A DNA stretch of 64,000 bases from Pedobacter heparinus DSM 2366 (GTDB lineage: Bacteria > Bacteroidota > Bacteroidia > Sphingobacteriales > Sphingobacteriaceae): NCBI RefSeq assembly GCF_000023825.1, contig NC_013061.1, forward strand, positions 3,038,001-3,102,000, written 5' to 3'. A program made the position numbers and the translations under genes. The notes under the pieces are model-generated. The model searched no databases, was not told where the DNA came from, and saw only the letters and a program-made list of their open reading frames with translations. Below, in pieces: positions 42,854 through 52,514 of this stretch. Each line of letters starts with the position of its first letter. The stretch's first letter is position 1.

Positions 42854-44803
42854 TCAGGGAAAGAAAAATTTCCTGATGTGATACGGCAGGTTGACCAGCT
42901 TATCGCCTGATGCGCCTAAAGTAACGGTACCACCGCCATTGATCAGCAGCTGATTGGTAGAGGGCCTGTACACCGCCACATCTGTTGTGCCATCACCATC
43001 ATAATCTCCTGGTGCCGGGATATCTCCGGAATTACCCCATGCGATATTAAATAACACACTTCCGTTTGCAGGATTACGGGCAATCCATTCGCGGGTAGAT
43101 GGCCTGAAAACCAGAATATCTGTTTTTCCGTCACCATTATAATCGCCCGGAACTGGAATATCGGTAGAAACGCCCCAGGTCCTGTTAAAAAGTACACTTC
43201 CATCGGAAGGGTCCCTGGCGATCCACGCTCCTGCGCTGCGCCTGTAAACCACAATATCTATACGTCCGTCTCCGTCATAGTCACCAGGAACAGGGATATC
43301 CGTTGAAATTCCCCAGATGATATTGAACAATGTCCCTCCTGAATAGGCCCGTCCTATCCATGCGCCCGTAGATGGTCTGTATACAGCAATATCGGCCCTG
43401 CCATCTGCATCATAATCCCCCGGTACAGGGGTATCTCCGCTTATTGAACCCCATGCATGGTCAAATAATACAGATCCGGTAGCAGACCGTGCTATCCATT
43501 GGCCTGTAGAAGGTCGGAAGCTGGTAATCTCGGCCTTCCCGTCTCCATTATAATCTGCCGGGACAGGAATATCGCTGGACACGCCCCAAGTAGCATTACT
43601 CATGCCGGCTACCTTCCAGGTCCCTCCGCTATAAAGCGTGAGTTCTGTTTTTCCGTCCTGGTTAATGTCACAAGTACGACTGGCCCTTTCATCATGGAAC
43701 AGAGGCAGCTCAAACTGGCTGTTGGCATCAGTCAGGAAAAAGGGGCTGATGCTGCGGTTCTCCAGATAAGGGGAATAAGTTTTTACTGTGACCTTATCGT
43801 TTTCCGGAGAGATTTTTATCAGCCGCATATACCCGTTTCCTCCGTTGCTCACCCCATCGGGATCTTTATAAAACTGGTAGTCAGAGACCATCGTTTTTAC
43901 TGTCTTGCCATTGTAAGTATCCTGACGGTATCCCTCGCCGTTCACATGGCCTCCAAGAAACAGAAAAAGATTCGGAAGGCTCTTCAGACGGTCATAGATT
44001 GCTTGCGCCTGCGCCGAAAAAGGATGAAAATCATTGTTGTAATCGTATTGGGAATGGCCACCGGTAACAAAATGGGTAGTAACAATCGCTTTTCGGGAGG
44101 GGTAGGTAGTCAGCAGGTTATAAGCCCAGGTATTAACCGCATTCCATTGCTGGTTATTCAGGTCATATTCGATGCTGATGGCGATAAAATCAATGCCCCC
44201 TGCACTGAACAGGTCATAATGGGTATCGTTATTGGTCCCGTAATTCCCTCCATACCAAGGCTTTCCAGTAAAATGCGCCACGCCAAAATATTGATTGAAC
44301 TGATTGGTTGTACTGGTAAGTGGCCCCCCTCCGGCATTCGATCCATTCGGATATTGGTCATGGTTACCTACGCAGGGACCATAGGCAATGCCTGCCGTAT
44401 CCAGTTTATATAAAGCTTTGGCATTGTTGGGCCATTGTACACTGCTGTTGTCCCCGTTATCTGTCATGTCGCCAACATGTGCAACATATGCGATATTTTC
44501 AGTGGTTTTGTTGTCAATGATCCATTGTATCTGGTCAAGGTACATATTCATGTTTATCTTTGGAGTAGCTGGTGTACCTTCCACATAATACTGCGTATCT
44601 GACAAAACGACAATGGTAAAATCCGACCCTGAACTGACCTGGCCTGCCACAGCAGACCTTGATGCGGCGTTTTCCTTCGATGTTACTTCCAGATTATCAA
44701 AATCCTTACAGCTGACAGAGGATATGCCTATCATCACCGGCAATACAGCTTTTTTAACCAGACTCCTGTATTTAGTTAAACAAATAAAAGTCTCATTTTT
44801 CAT
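42854..44803 (-). CDS. Calcineurin-like metallophosphoesterase lipoprotein with FG-GAP/VCBS repeats
   Basis: This 649-residue lipoprotein (lipobox SSVSC, C32) has a metallophosphoesterase domain (about 60-350) with the metal ligands in LSDTQYY, HVGDMTDNGD, VGNHDQYP, TTHFVTGGH and LGGHVNGEG. A C-terminal array (about 385-640) has about six 45-residue units of the type IPVPGDYDGDGRxDIxVYRPSTGxWIAR, each with a DxDxDG calcium loop. The array resembles a half beta-propeller that may bind glycan or calcium. Its place between the two SusC/SusD pairs suggests removal of phosphate or phosphodiester groups from the target glycan, which is inference. Confidence 0.88.
   Translation of the reverse strand: MKNETFICLTKYRSLVKKAVLPVMIGISSVSCKDFDNLEVTSKENAASRSAVAGQVSSGSDFTIVVLSDTQYYVEGTPATPKINMNMYLDQIQWIIDNKTTENIAYVAHVGDMTDNGDNSSVQWPNNAKALYKLDTAGIAYGPCVGNHDQYPNGSNAGGGPLTSTTNQFNQYFGVAHFTGKPWYGGNYGTNNDTHYDLFSAGGIDFIAISIEYDLNNQQWNAVNTWAYNLLTTYPSRKAIVTTHFVTGGHSQYDYNNDFHPFSAQAQAIYDRLKSLPNLFLFLGGHVNGEGYRQDTYNGKTVKTMVSDYQFYKDPDGVSNGGNGYMRLIKISPENDKVTVKTYSPYLENRSISPFFLTDANSQFELPLFHDERASRTCDINQDGKTELTLYSGGTWKVAGMSNATWGVSSDIPVPADYNGDGKAEITSFRPSTGQWIARSATGSVLFDHAWGSISGDTPVPGDYDADGRADIAVYRPSTGAWIGRAYSGGTLFNIIWGISTDIPVPGDYDGDGRIDIVVYRRSAGAWIARDPSDGSVLFNRTWGVSTDIPVPGDYNGDGKTDILVFRPSTREWIARNPANGSVLFNIAWGNSGDIPAPGDYDGDGTTDVAVYRPSTNQLLINGGGTVTLGASGDKLVNLPYHIRKFFFP
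42886..43650 (-). repeat. Tandem ~135-bp repeats encoding FG-GAP/VCBS units
   Basis: About six in-frame units of roughly 45 codons encode variants of DIPVPGDYDGDG and VYRPSTGxWIAR. The central three units are the most alike; the first and last are degenerate. The similarity at DNA level makes copy-number change by recombination possible. Confidence 0.85.
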
Positions 44804-44830
44804 GATTATGCAATTTTTAAGTTAAATCAA

Positions 44831-45979
44831 TTATTTAATGTTCCCCAGAGCTGAAGTAAGTTGCCTGATCAATGCGGTTTCTTCTGGCCTGTATGGACTG
44901 CCGTCACGATGAAAGATCTCGTGGAACCAGATATCAGGGTCTGCAGTGTAGTTTTTGTTCCAGCTGTCCCAGGCAAATTTAGTTTGGGTCTTTCCGTCAA
45001 CAAGACCCCAGTTGATTACCCCGACATTATACTTTTTTGCTATTGGCATTGAGCCCTGAAATGTACTGTGGTTTCCCCTGGCCATATATTCGGTACATAT
45101 CACTGGCCTGCCATAGGGCAACAGCCATTTGATGCATTTCTGAAATGCTTCAGCACTTTCATAATTATGGAACGTAATGATATCGGATTCTTCCAGCTGC
45201 AGTTTATCGATTGCTTTGATCCTTTCCGGCGACCAATCTCCTGCCCATACTCCTGATGTTAGTGGCTGGTCCGGATTTACCGAGCGCGCCCATGCAAAGG
45301 TCTTCCGCAATAAAGGCAAGACATAATCCGTTTTATTTGCCAGCTCGTTTTTCAGGTAAGAAGACTTGTTCATGTTATCGGGCTCATTCCAAACGTCCCA
45401 AGCCAGTATCCTTTTATCCTTTCTAAATTTTTTGATGATGCCTTTTACATAGCTTTCAAGCCGGGCGTAATGGCTGGAATCTTTCAGTGCCACGTAGCCC
45501 GGACTCTGGACCCATCCCGAGTTATGTACATATGGAAGCGGCTTAGGCTGCGCTCCCAGTTTTGGGAAAGGGTCCCAGCAGGAATCGAACAACACAAACA
45601 TCGGCTTTATGCGGTGCTTTTCAGCAATCTTTAAGAAAGTATCTATGCGTTTGGAGAAGCCGGCTGCGTCTTGTTCCCACAACAGGTCGTGCAAATACAC
45701 CCGCATGGTGTTCATGCCAATGGCCGCAGCCCACTGGAGTTCCCTGTTGATCGTCAGGGTATCAAAAGATTCCGCCTGCCACATTTCAAGTTGGTTGATT
45801 GCCGTACTTGGGATAAAATTGGCGCCTACCAGCCAGCCTTGTTTTGTATACCATTGTTTTGCTTTTTCTTTGGTCCATTTCACACGATCTTGTTTTCCTG
45901 GCTGTGCCCATAAGGCATTGTTTTGTAATAATAACCCTATAACCAATAGCAGTACAGGGTTGATTTTCATAAATTTCAT
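44831..45979 (-). CDS. GH5-like (clan GH-A) glycoside hydrolase
   Basis: This 382-residue exported protein has a signal peptide ending near ALWAQ (residue 26) and a TIM-barrel of the cellulase superfamily. It shows WLVGANFIPSTAINQLEMW, GMNTMRVYLHDLLW, AWDVWNEPDN with acid/base E199, and VICTEYMAR with nucleophile E297. Close relatives are annotated as GH5 enzymes or 1,4-beta-xylanase-like proteins, acting on beta-mannosidic or beta-glucosidic bonds. The exact specificity is not visible. It lies between SusD and the phosphoesterase, 27 bases from the latter. Confidence 0.85.
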   Translation of the reverse strand: MKFMKINPVLLLVIGLLLQNNALWAQPGKQDRVKWTKEKAKQWYTKQGWLVGANFIPSTAINQLEMWQAESFDTLTINRELQWAAAIGMNTMRVYLHDLLWEQDAAGFSKRIDTFLKIAEKHRIKPMFVLFDSCWDPFPKLGAQPKPLPYVHNSGWVQSPGYVALKDSSHYARLESYVKGIIKKFRKDKRILAWDVWNEPDNMNKSSYLKNELANKTDYVLPLLRKTFAWARSVNPDQPLTSGVWAGDWSPERIKAIDKLQLEESDIITFHNYESAEAFQKCIKWLLPYGRPVICTEYMARGNHSTFQGSMPIAKKYNVGVINWGLVDGKTQTKFAWDSWNKNYTADPDIWFHEIFHRDGSPYRPEETALIRQLTSALGNIK

Positions 45980-46090
45980 CGGGTTTGGTTTTATAACATT
46001 TTCTGGGTTTCAGTGCTTTTATATGACCCCGGATTTTCTGCATATAAGAAATTTGGAGTAACCGGGCAAAAAACCAATAGGATCAGCTGC

Positions 46091-47563
46091 TTATTCGTAT
46101 CCGGGGTTTGGTGTCACCTTTGGTTCCAGGCTTAAAGTACTTTCTGCAATAGGGAATAACAACAGATGAGTTTGCCCGGTCCGGCTTTGAAGTGAGGGGA
46201 TCTTTTCGAAAGCCTTTCCGAAACGAACAAGGTCCCACCAGCGTTTACCCTCAAAAACAAGTTCTAAAAGCCGCTCCGTCAATATGGCCTCATCATTCTG
46301 TTCTTTTGCACCATTGATAAAAATGTGCGCATTGTAATTTGCCCCGTAGGCCCTTTTCCTGATTTTATTGATTTCCGCCGAAGGATCCTGGCCCAGTGCA
46401 TTTTTTGCTTCAGCTTTCATCAAAATGAGATCGCCATAGCGGTAAATGATGATGTCATCCTGAAACTGTCTCACACCAGATACAACAGTACCTCTGAACT
46501 TGCTGATAACAGATCCGTAATAGGTATGATTGGCATCGTTAAGGTAAATCTCAATAAACGAAGCATTTTTACGTACATCGTCATTAGTAAACTGAAGCCT
46601 GGCAGTATTGGAAATATTAGTATAGGGCTGCCCGCCAAATATACCGATTGCAGCCTTGGTAGCAGCATCGGTGTTGTTGGTCATAAAAGTGGCGGACATA
46701 TACATATCCTGGTAGATATTGACCGGAGATTCGCTGACCTGGAACCGTGTCGCCATCATGATTTCTTTATTGCCCTTGTTTGCGTAATCAAAAATACTTG
46801 AAAATGGCTCAAGTAAAGCCACGTCACTGGTTTCGGCATCATTAATTGCCGTTAGCGCAATGTTAAAGTCTGTTGTTCCGCCATTGAGCATTTTACCGGT
46901 CCATAAATACACATCTGCTTTTAATGCATTGGTAGCTGCCCTGGACCAAAAAAACCGTCCGGTAGTATAGTTGTTATTGGGATAAAGTCTTAAGGCTTCT
47001 TCGATATCATTTTTAATGAGCTTAAATATTTCCGCTTTGTCGGTACGGGGCCTTTGTATACGCTCCGCATTGAATGATTCTGTAGGTTCGGTAATCAATG
47101 GAAGGTCTCCCCAGGTTTTAACCATAGTGAAATAAACGAATGCCCTCATGGCGTATGCCTGTGCTAAAATCTCATTTTTTGCCGAAACTGAATTGATGGC
47201 GATATCAGGAATGTATTTCAATATTAGATTCGCATCGTGCACTACTGTGTACAGGCCCTGCCAGGTTGGGAGCCCGGGAGTTGATTTAATTAAGGAATTC
47301 TGATAATAATAAATGTAATTACCTACCCCGGCGATGCTTTTGTCTAAAACGTCACTTCTTGCCTCTCCCAGCAAATAATAGTTCGAGGCCATTTGCGAGC
47401 GCAACCTGACATACATCCCTACCTGGGCCCCCTTTGCATCATCCAGGGTTTTCCAGAATGAGGCATTTGAAATCTGGCTGATCGGTGTAAGCTGTAAATC
47501 TTCTTTACACGACGTTAATGACCCCATTAAATATAATAGTATTGCAATATGTAGCTTTTTCAT
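46091..47563 (-). CDS. SusD/RagB-family lipoprotein (first pair of PUL 2)
   Basis: This 490-residue lipoprotein has the lipobox SLTSC with C19. It carries the standard LTPISQISNASFWKTLDDAK start, TPR-like helices including ILAQAYAMRAFVYFTMVKTW, and a RagB ending LTERLLELVFEGKRWWDLVR. It is encoded 21 bases after its SusC partner and is shorter than the other two SusD proteins here, within the normal range for the family. It binds substrate over the SusC pore. Confidence 0.95.
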   Translation of the reverse strand: MKKLHIAILLYLMGSLTSCKEDLQLTPISQISNASFWKTLDDAKGAQVGMYVRLRSQMASNYYLLGEARSDVLDKSIAGVGNYIYYYQNSLIKSTPGLPTWQGLYTVVHDANLILKYIPDIAINSVSAKNEILAQAYAMRAFVYFTMVKTWGDLPLITEPTESFNAERIQRPRTDKAEIFKLIKNDIEEALRLYPNNNYTTGRFFWSRAATNALKADVYLWTGKMLNGGTTDFNIALTAINDAETSDVALLEPFSSIFDYANKGNKEIMMATRFQVSESPVNIYQDMYMSATFMTNNTDAATKAAIGIFGGQPYTNISNTARLQFTNDDVRKNASFIEIYLNDANHTYYGSVISKFRGTVVSGVRQFQDDIIIYRYGDLILMKAEAKNALGQDPSAEINKIRKRAYGANYNAHIFINGAKEQNDEAILTERLLELVFEGKRWWDLVRFGKAFEKIPSLQSRTGQTHLLLFPIAESTLSLEPKVTPNPGYE

Positions 47564-47584
47564 ATAAATGAATGTTAAATGATA

Positions 47585-50500
47585 TTAAATAGAAATATTT
47601 ACACCGAATATGAAATTTCTGGCCACAGGATACCGCCCGACATCCAACCCCCCATCTTCAGGGATCATACCTTTGAACTTCGTAAAATAATGTAGATTAT
47701 TCCCGGTAATATTAAACCTGAGATTGTTTAATTTAATTTTCCGCAGAACCGACTGGGGTAAGCTATAAGATAAGGTTACCTCTCTAAGTGCAATATAGTC
47801 ACCTTTCTCATAGAATTGTGAATTCCCTCTTTCTACGTTACGTTGTGCCTGCTGGTCGGCATAATAATATTTAGGGATATCTGTGACATCTCCAGGATTC
47901 TGCCATGACCGGAGTACATCAATCGATAAACCGTTGTCGCCCGAAGCCTGTTGTATACCAAACAGCCGCACCCCGTTAACTATGGTATGGCCGGCAGTAT
48001 AATCCATTCGCACGGAAAGGCTGATGTTTTTATAAGTAAAATAATTGGAAAATCCACCTGTTAAGGTTGGAAACTGATTGCCCAGATATACCCTGTCCCT
48101 TTCATCAATAATCCCGTTTCCGTCAACATCCTCCCAGTTTACATCCCCTCCGTACTTGGTTTTATCAGTTCCGACAACGAGCATATCCACGGGACCCGCA
48201 GCAGCCTCGGCATCAGTTCTGTAAATGCTGGCTTGTTTATAAGCATAATAATCACCAATTCTACCGCCCTCCTGGAGTCCTCCCAGCCAGGCGTAGTCTT
48301 GCCTGGCTGGATCGTAGACATAAAATCCTCCAATCCTGTTATTTTCCACGCCATTGTCTGGAAGCTTTAAAATTTTATTTTTGACTTTGGCCGCATTAAA
48401 AGAAACGCTCCATTGAAATGCTGCATCTACAGGCAGCGGACTGGCCGTAAGCTCCAGTTCGAAACCTCTGTTTTGCAAACTGCCAAGATTTGTTAAGACG
48501 CTCTGAAAACCAGTTGATTGCGGCAGGGAGAAGCTGGTCAGCAAATTGTCCGTTCTTCTTATGTAATAATCAAACAGCAAGCTAATGCGGTTATTTAACA
48601 AGCCAAGATCCAGTCCGACATCTAAAGTTTTAGATTGTTCCCATTTCAGTTCATTGTTAGCGATGGTTGAATTCTGGATTCCTGCCAGTCCGCCGTATTG
48701 TAGCCCTACACTGTATTGGCCCTGGGCCTGGTATAACCCCAACCCGTTTATATTGCCATTGACACCATAACTGCTCCTGAGCTTTAAACTGGATATTGCA
48801 GCAGGAACCGACGTCCAGAAGTTTTCTTTATGTACATTCCAGCCCAGAGACACACCGGGGAAAAACCCGAATTTGTAATTGTCCCCCAGGTTTGAAGCTC
48901 CGTCATACCGGGCATTGAAAGAAAGTAAATATTTTGAATTGTAATTATAATTTACTCTTGAAAAATATCCGATAATGACCTGTTCGGCCTCCTGCCCCCT
49001 GACCGCGGTTGCTATAGCGGCAGAATTCAATGTTGGCACAACATCAGTCGAAGCGCCCTGGCCTGTAGCTCCAATCGTTGCAGTTTCCTTACCAAAAAAA
49101 GAAAACCCACCCTTTATCTCAAAATTATGCAGGTTTTTGAATGATTTATTATACGTCAGGACTGCATCTGCCTGTGTTTGTGTTTGTTTGGCGTAATCGC
49201 CTGTGGTACTTCTTGTGGTATTCAGGTTCACTCCCGCCAGAAAGGCCTTTCTGAATGAACGTGCATCATTTTGAATGTTATAATAAGAAACTTGGGGTTC
49301 AAAAACCAACCCCGGCAATATCGCCCATTTCGATCCAAGTACTATTGTAGTAAAATTTTGTGCATTTTTATTGACGAAGGTCCCTAACTGGTATACCGGG
49401 TTAGCAAGGTCTTCAGACCGTCCGGGGGCGATGGAGCCATCTTCAAATATAAACTTGGCCGTTCTTGGCAATAAAGTATTTCTTCCAAACTGTATGGATT
49501 CGCTGTTTACTGCATTGTTGCCCGTATTTGTATACAACAATCTTCCAAAAACTGATACATTGTCCTTGAGCTGAAGGTTGCCGTTCATATTTACAGAAAG
49601 CCGTCTGAATTTTGTTGTTATCGCAATCCCGTCAGTACTGTTATAGCCCAGACCTGCATTGAAAGTAGCCTTGTCCGTTCCCCCTGAAGCAGTAATGTAG
49701 TGATTGTGGGCAATGCCGGTACGGTAGAGCGCTTCCTGAAAATCGGTGTCCTTAAAAATAATGGTTTTCGACGGATCTACCGGGTCAACCATAGACTCCC
49801 AGCCTTCGCTCAGTTTATGCTGGTTCTGAGCTGTAAGGTATTGAGTAGTATACAATGTGCTGTTGGTCAGATCATTCCCTGTACCCCCACTGCCGGCGAC
49901 CGATAAAAGACTTACCCTTGCAGGTATTTTTCTAGCTGTGGCAAGAATTCCGAGGCGGGCAAAATAGATATAGTCCCTTGCATTCAAAAATTCGTAGTCC
50001 CGGATAAGGTGGGACGATGTGAGGTCATAGCTATAGGAGATTTTTGACGCTCCTGCTTTTCCTGATTTGGTCGTAACAAGAATTACCCCATTTGAACCGC
50101 GTGCGCCATAAATGGATGTTGCGGCAGCGTCTTTTAAAACCTGAATGGATGCTATGTCTTCAGGATTGATATCGTTCATATTGTCCCTTATCACACCGTC
50201 AATACTGTACAGGGGATTGGCCCCATCAGGATTTGCTATGGAAATCCCGCCCCGCAGCACAACTTTAGGACTTGCCCCTGGCTGTCCGGATGATGTCTTG
50301 ACCGTCAGTCCGGCTATATTTCCCTGTAATGCAGACGTCGCGTTAGCGTATGGCACATTTTCTAAAACCCGGTCATCGAGTTTGGAAATCGAAGTTGTTA
50401 AGGTTTCCCTTGATTGAGCCCCGTAACCTGTGATCACAACCTGGCTTAATACCGAAATATCTTCAAACATAACCACGTTAATGGAATTTTTTCCTGCTGT

Positions 50501-51088
50501 TTCAACTTCTTTAATCTTAAATCCTGTGGCAGAGAATATCAGGATGCTATTTTTTTCGGTAACATTGATTACAAACTCCCCTATCCCGTCAGTAATTGTA
50601 CCGGTGTTGGTTCCTTTTACCTTAACAGTTATCCCCGGAAGTGGCTTGCCGTTATCGTCAACAACCTTACCTCTAATATTTATAGATGAAAAGGTATCTG
50701 ACGATCTAACAATAGCGGCAGGTTGTTTCAGTCTTACAACAACGATTTTATCTTCAAGCGTATAAGTCAAAGACTGCGACCCGAAAACCTGATCTAAGGC
50801 TTCAATAAACCCAATGTTTTCGAAATTGACACTCAGGGGCTTGGTATGGGCAAGAATTTTATTATTGTAAACAAAGTCATAACCTGATTGCAACCTCAGG
50901 TGTTTGATGATTGTTTTCAACGGGACGTTGGTTTTACTGAGATTGATCTTTTGTGCAAATCCAGATGCGTTTACCTGAAGCATAGATGCCATTAACAGTA
51001 CGGTGGTTAGTCGCATAATTAGCAAAATTTTACAGCACAGCCAATCAGGCCTGCCTGGTTTTCCTGTATATTTTTTATACATTAGCAT
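47585..51088 (-). CDS. SusC-family TonB-dependent transporter with STN domain (first pair of PUL 2)
   Basis: This protein of about 1167 residues has the same leader and STN domain as the SusC at 39,326, differing in about eight residues over the first 140 codons. It then has its own carboxypeptidase-regulatory-like domain (IRGKVVDDNGKPLPGITVKV), the TonB-box-like QVVITGYGAQ, the plug with DAAATSIYGARGSNGVILVT, and the barrel. As the first transporter after FecR it is the expected signalling partner of that anti-sigma factor. I chose ATG 51,088; 51,136 and 51,082 are alternatives. Confidence 0.95.
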   Translation of the reverse strand: MLMYKKYTGKPGRPDWLCCKILLIMRLTTVLLMASMLQVNASGFAQKINLSKTNVPLKTIIKHLRLQSGYDFVYNNKILAHTKPLSVNFENIGFIEALDQVFGSQSLTYTLEDKIVVVRLKQPAAIVRSSDTFSSINIRGKVVDDNGKPLPGITVKVKGTNTGTITDGIGEFVINVTEKNSILIFSATGFKIKEVETAGKNSINVVMFEDISVLSQVVITGYGAQSRETLTTSISKLDDRVLENVPYANATSALQGNIAGLTVKTSSGQPGASPKVVLRGGISIANPDGANPLYSIDGVIRDNMNDINPEDIASIQVLKDAAATSIYGARGSNGVILVTTKSGKAGASKISYSYDLTSSHLIRDYEFLNARDYIYFARLGILATARKIPARVSLLSVAGSGGTGNDLTNSTLYTTQYLTAQNQHKLSEGWESMVDPVDPSKTIIFKDTDFQEALYRTGIAHNHYITASGGTDKATFNAGLGYNSTDGIAITTKFRRLSVNMNGNLQLKDNVSVFGRLLYTNTGNNAVNSESIQFGRNTLLPRTAKFIFEDGSIAPGRSEDLANPVYQLGTFVNKNAQNFTTIVLGSKWAILPGLVFEPQVSYYNIQNDARSFRKAFLAGVNLNTTRSTTGDYAKQTQTQADAVLTYNKSFKNLHNFEIKGGFSFFGKETATIGATGQGASTDVVPTLNSAAIATAVRGQEAEQVIIGYFSRVNYNYNSKYLLSFNARYDGASNLGDNYKFGFFPGVSLGWNVHKENFWTSVPAAISSLKLRSSYGVNGNINGLGLYQAQGQYSVGLQYGGLAGIQNSTIANNELKWEQSKTLDVGLDLGLLNNRISLLFDYYIRRTDNLLTSFSLPQSTGFQSVLTNLGSLQNRGFELELTASPLPVDAAFQWSVSFNAAKVKNKILKLPDNGVENNRIGGFYVYDPARQDYAWLGGLQEGGRIGDYYAYKQASIYRTDAEAAAGPVDMLVVGTDKTKYGGDVNWEDVDGNGIIDERDRVYLGNQFPTLTGGFSNYFTYKNISLSVRMDYTAGHTIVNGVRLFGIQQASGDNGLSIDVLRSWQNPGDVTDIPKYYYADQQAQRNVERGNSQFYEKGDYIALREVTLSYSLPQSVLRKIKLNNLRFNITGNNLHYFTKFKGMIPEDGGLDVGRYPVARNFIFGVNISI

Positions 51089-51101
51089 TAGTTTGGTTTT
51101 T

Positions 51102-51214
51102 ATGCAGCATGCTTCTTGCTTCGAAACTTCAAGCACCTGCGGTCAAATAGTTGATATATTTTTATTGGCTGTTGCCAAACCCGACCAGCCCTTTGCAAAA
51201 GTGGCTGGTTTTTT
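51102..51214 (+). ncRNA. Candidate cis-antisense RNA to the susC leader, copy B
   Basis: It sits in the same place as the candidate at 42,717-42,831. The near-consensus -7 element TTAGTTTG lies at 51,088-51,095 on the plus strand. The terminator here is the better of the two. The 5' end is a guess. It would overlap the susC ribosome-entry region from the opposite strand. Confidence 0.4.
51184..51214 (+). terminator. Antisense-oriented terminator upstream of susC, copy B
   Basis: ACCAGCC (51,184-51,190) pairs with GGCTGGT (51,203-51,209) and six T residues follow on the plus strand, a textbook intrinsic terminator. No gene on the plus strand precedes it. Confidence 0.7.
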
Positions 51215-51286
51215 CAATTACTTTCTCAGCGTAATTTTACCATCCTGTTAATGTTTTAGTTTATATTTAATTATTAGCTCCTATTT

Positions 51287-52438
51287 TTATTCAGAAACAT
51301 ATATTTTTCTATCCTGTATTTTAAAATGAACACCTCCGGCACGTTCCAATATACTTAGGACCTTTGAAATGTTTTCATACCTGGATACGGTACCGCTAAA
51401 ATTGTCTTTAGGGACCTTTCCCTCATAAACAACCTGAACATCGTACCAACGTGCCAACATGACCATAATCTCAGAAATTGGCTGACTGTCGAACATGAAT
51501 TTATTATTTTTCCATGCTACAGCAATATCAATGTCTACGTCCGATATGCTGATTTCATCGCCGGTTGACACAGATTGTTCGCCAGGTGTTAAAACCCTGT
51601 AGATCTGACCTGTATTTTCTTTTGTTCCTGAAAGTGGCCGCTGAACAATACGCACCGAACCTTCCAGCAGTGTTGTTTTTATGTTACGGTCTTCCGGATA
51701 GGCGGTAACGTTAAAATGTGTACCCAACACTTGAATTTCCTGACTTTTTGACTTCACAATAAAAGGTTGCTGTTTATTTTTGGCAACTTCAAAGTATGCT
51801 TCTCCACTAAGTATAACTTCACGTTTTTCAATCTTTGAAAAGCTTGAAGGATATCTAAGAGAAGAAGCCGCGTTAAGGATTACACTTGTACCATCGGGCA
51901 AACGTATTTGATAAGTTTCTCCTCTGGCAGTGGAAAGCTCGTTTATTTTATTCAATGCGTTTCCGGAATCTTTAATCTCGTAAACAATTTGCCCTGAGTT
52001 AGTTTTGGAAATTGTAACTCCCGCCTCCTTAGCAATTTCGCCGTTAACAACATCGGTTAATTTTATTTTTTTGCCACTGGCTAATGTAAGCGTAGCACCG
52101 GTTCTTCCAGGAGCAATATCAGTTTGTGTTACAACTTGCGGTTTGCGAGTAGCGATTAGATCAGGGGAATAATACCAAACACCAAAAATAATTGCTGATA
52201 CCGCAGCAGCTACACCAATAATGCGAGGCCAAAGCCTAATTTTCTCAATTGAAACCTCGTCTTTAGCAAGATATAACCACATTTCAGCTTTAATGACTTC
52301 CAGTTCTTCTACAGTAAAACTTTTAGGGTTGCCTGTATCAAAGCCCTGAACCCAATGTAAAAGACAATTAATTTCCTCTTCTGTAGCATTACCTTTCTGG
52401 TATTTCTTCAATAACGCCTCTGCTTCCCCGTGTTGCAT
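51287..52438 (-). CDS. FecR-family anti-sigma factor
   Basis: This 383-residue inner-membrane protein has an N-terminal cytoplasmic anti-sigma part (about 1-68) and one transmembrane segment (IIGVAAAVSAIIFGVWYY, about 73-90). A periplasmic FecR domain follows (TDIAPGRTGATLTLASGKKI to LLEGSVRIV), then a C-terminal DUF4974/STN-like part (FSGTVSRYENISKVLSILER). It holds the ECF sigma factor inactive until the STN domain of a ligand-loaded SusC signals. It is encoded 76 bases downstream of the sigma gene and about 200 bases upstream of susC. Confidence 0.94.
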   Translation of the reverse strand: MQHGEAEALLKKYQKGNATEEEINCLLHWVQGFDTGNPKSFTVEELEVIKAEMWLYLAKDEVSIEKIRLWPRIIGVAAAVSAIIFGVWYYSPDLIATRKPQVVTQTDIAPGRTGATLTLASGKKIKLTDVVNGEIAKEAGVTISKTNSGQIVYEIKDSGNALNKINELSTARGETYQIRLPDGTSVILNAASSLRYPSSFSKIEKREVILSGEAYFEVAKNKQQPFIVKSKSQEIQVLGTHFNVTAYPEDRNIKTTLLEGSVRIVQRPLSGTKENTGQIYRVLTPGEQSVSTGDEISISDVDIDIAVAWKNNKFMFDSQPISEIMVMLARWYDVQVVYEGKVPKDNFSGTVSRYENISKVLSILERAGGVHFKIQDRKIYVSE

Positions 52439-52514
52439 AGTAGATAATTTGTCTTATTTAGTTCTAAGACGGATAACAATAGCTTAGGGGTTAGAAAGAT
52501 TGAAAAAAAATAAT

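Larger units (their letters stand above)
50695..51216 (-). repeat. Duplicated susC 5' block, copy B
   Basis: This is the partner of 42,310-42,831 at a constant offset of 8,385 bases. It starts inside the coding region just after the STN domain and ends at the T-run of the leader hairpin. Beyond both borders the sequences have nothing in common. Confidence 0.9.

Noticed and set aside
42886..43650. CRISPR-like periodic repeat
   Set aside because: The periodicity comes from in-frame protein repeats of about 135 bases with no spacer structure.
43499..44413. 304-codon plus-strand open frame
   Set aside because: It is a shadow of the metallophosphoesterase gene on the minus strand; its text is rich in Cys, His and Arg without domain features, and the minus-strand frame has clear motifs.
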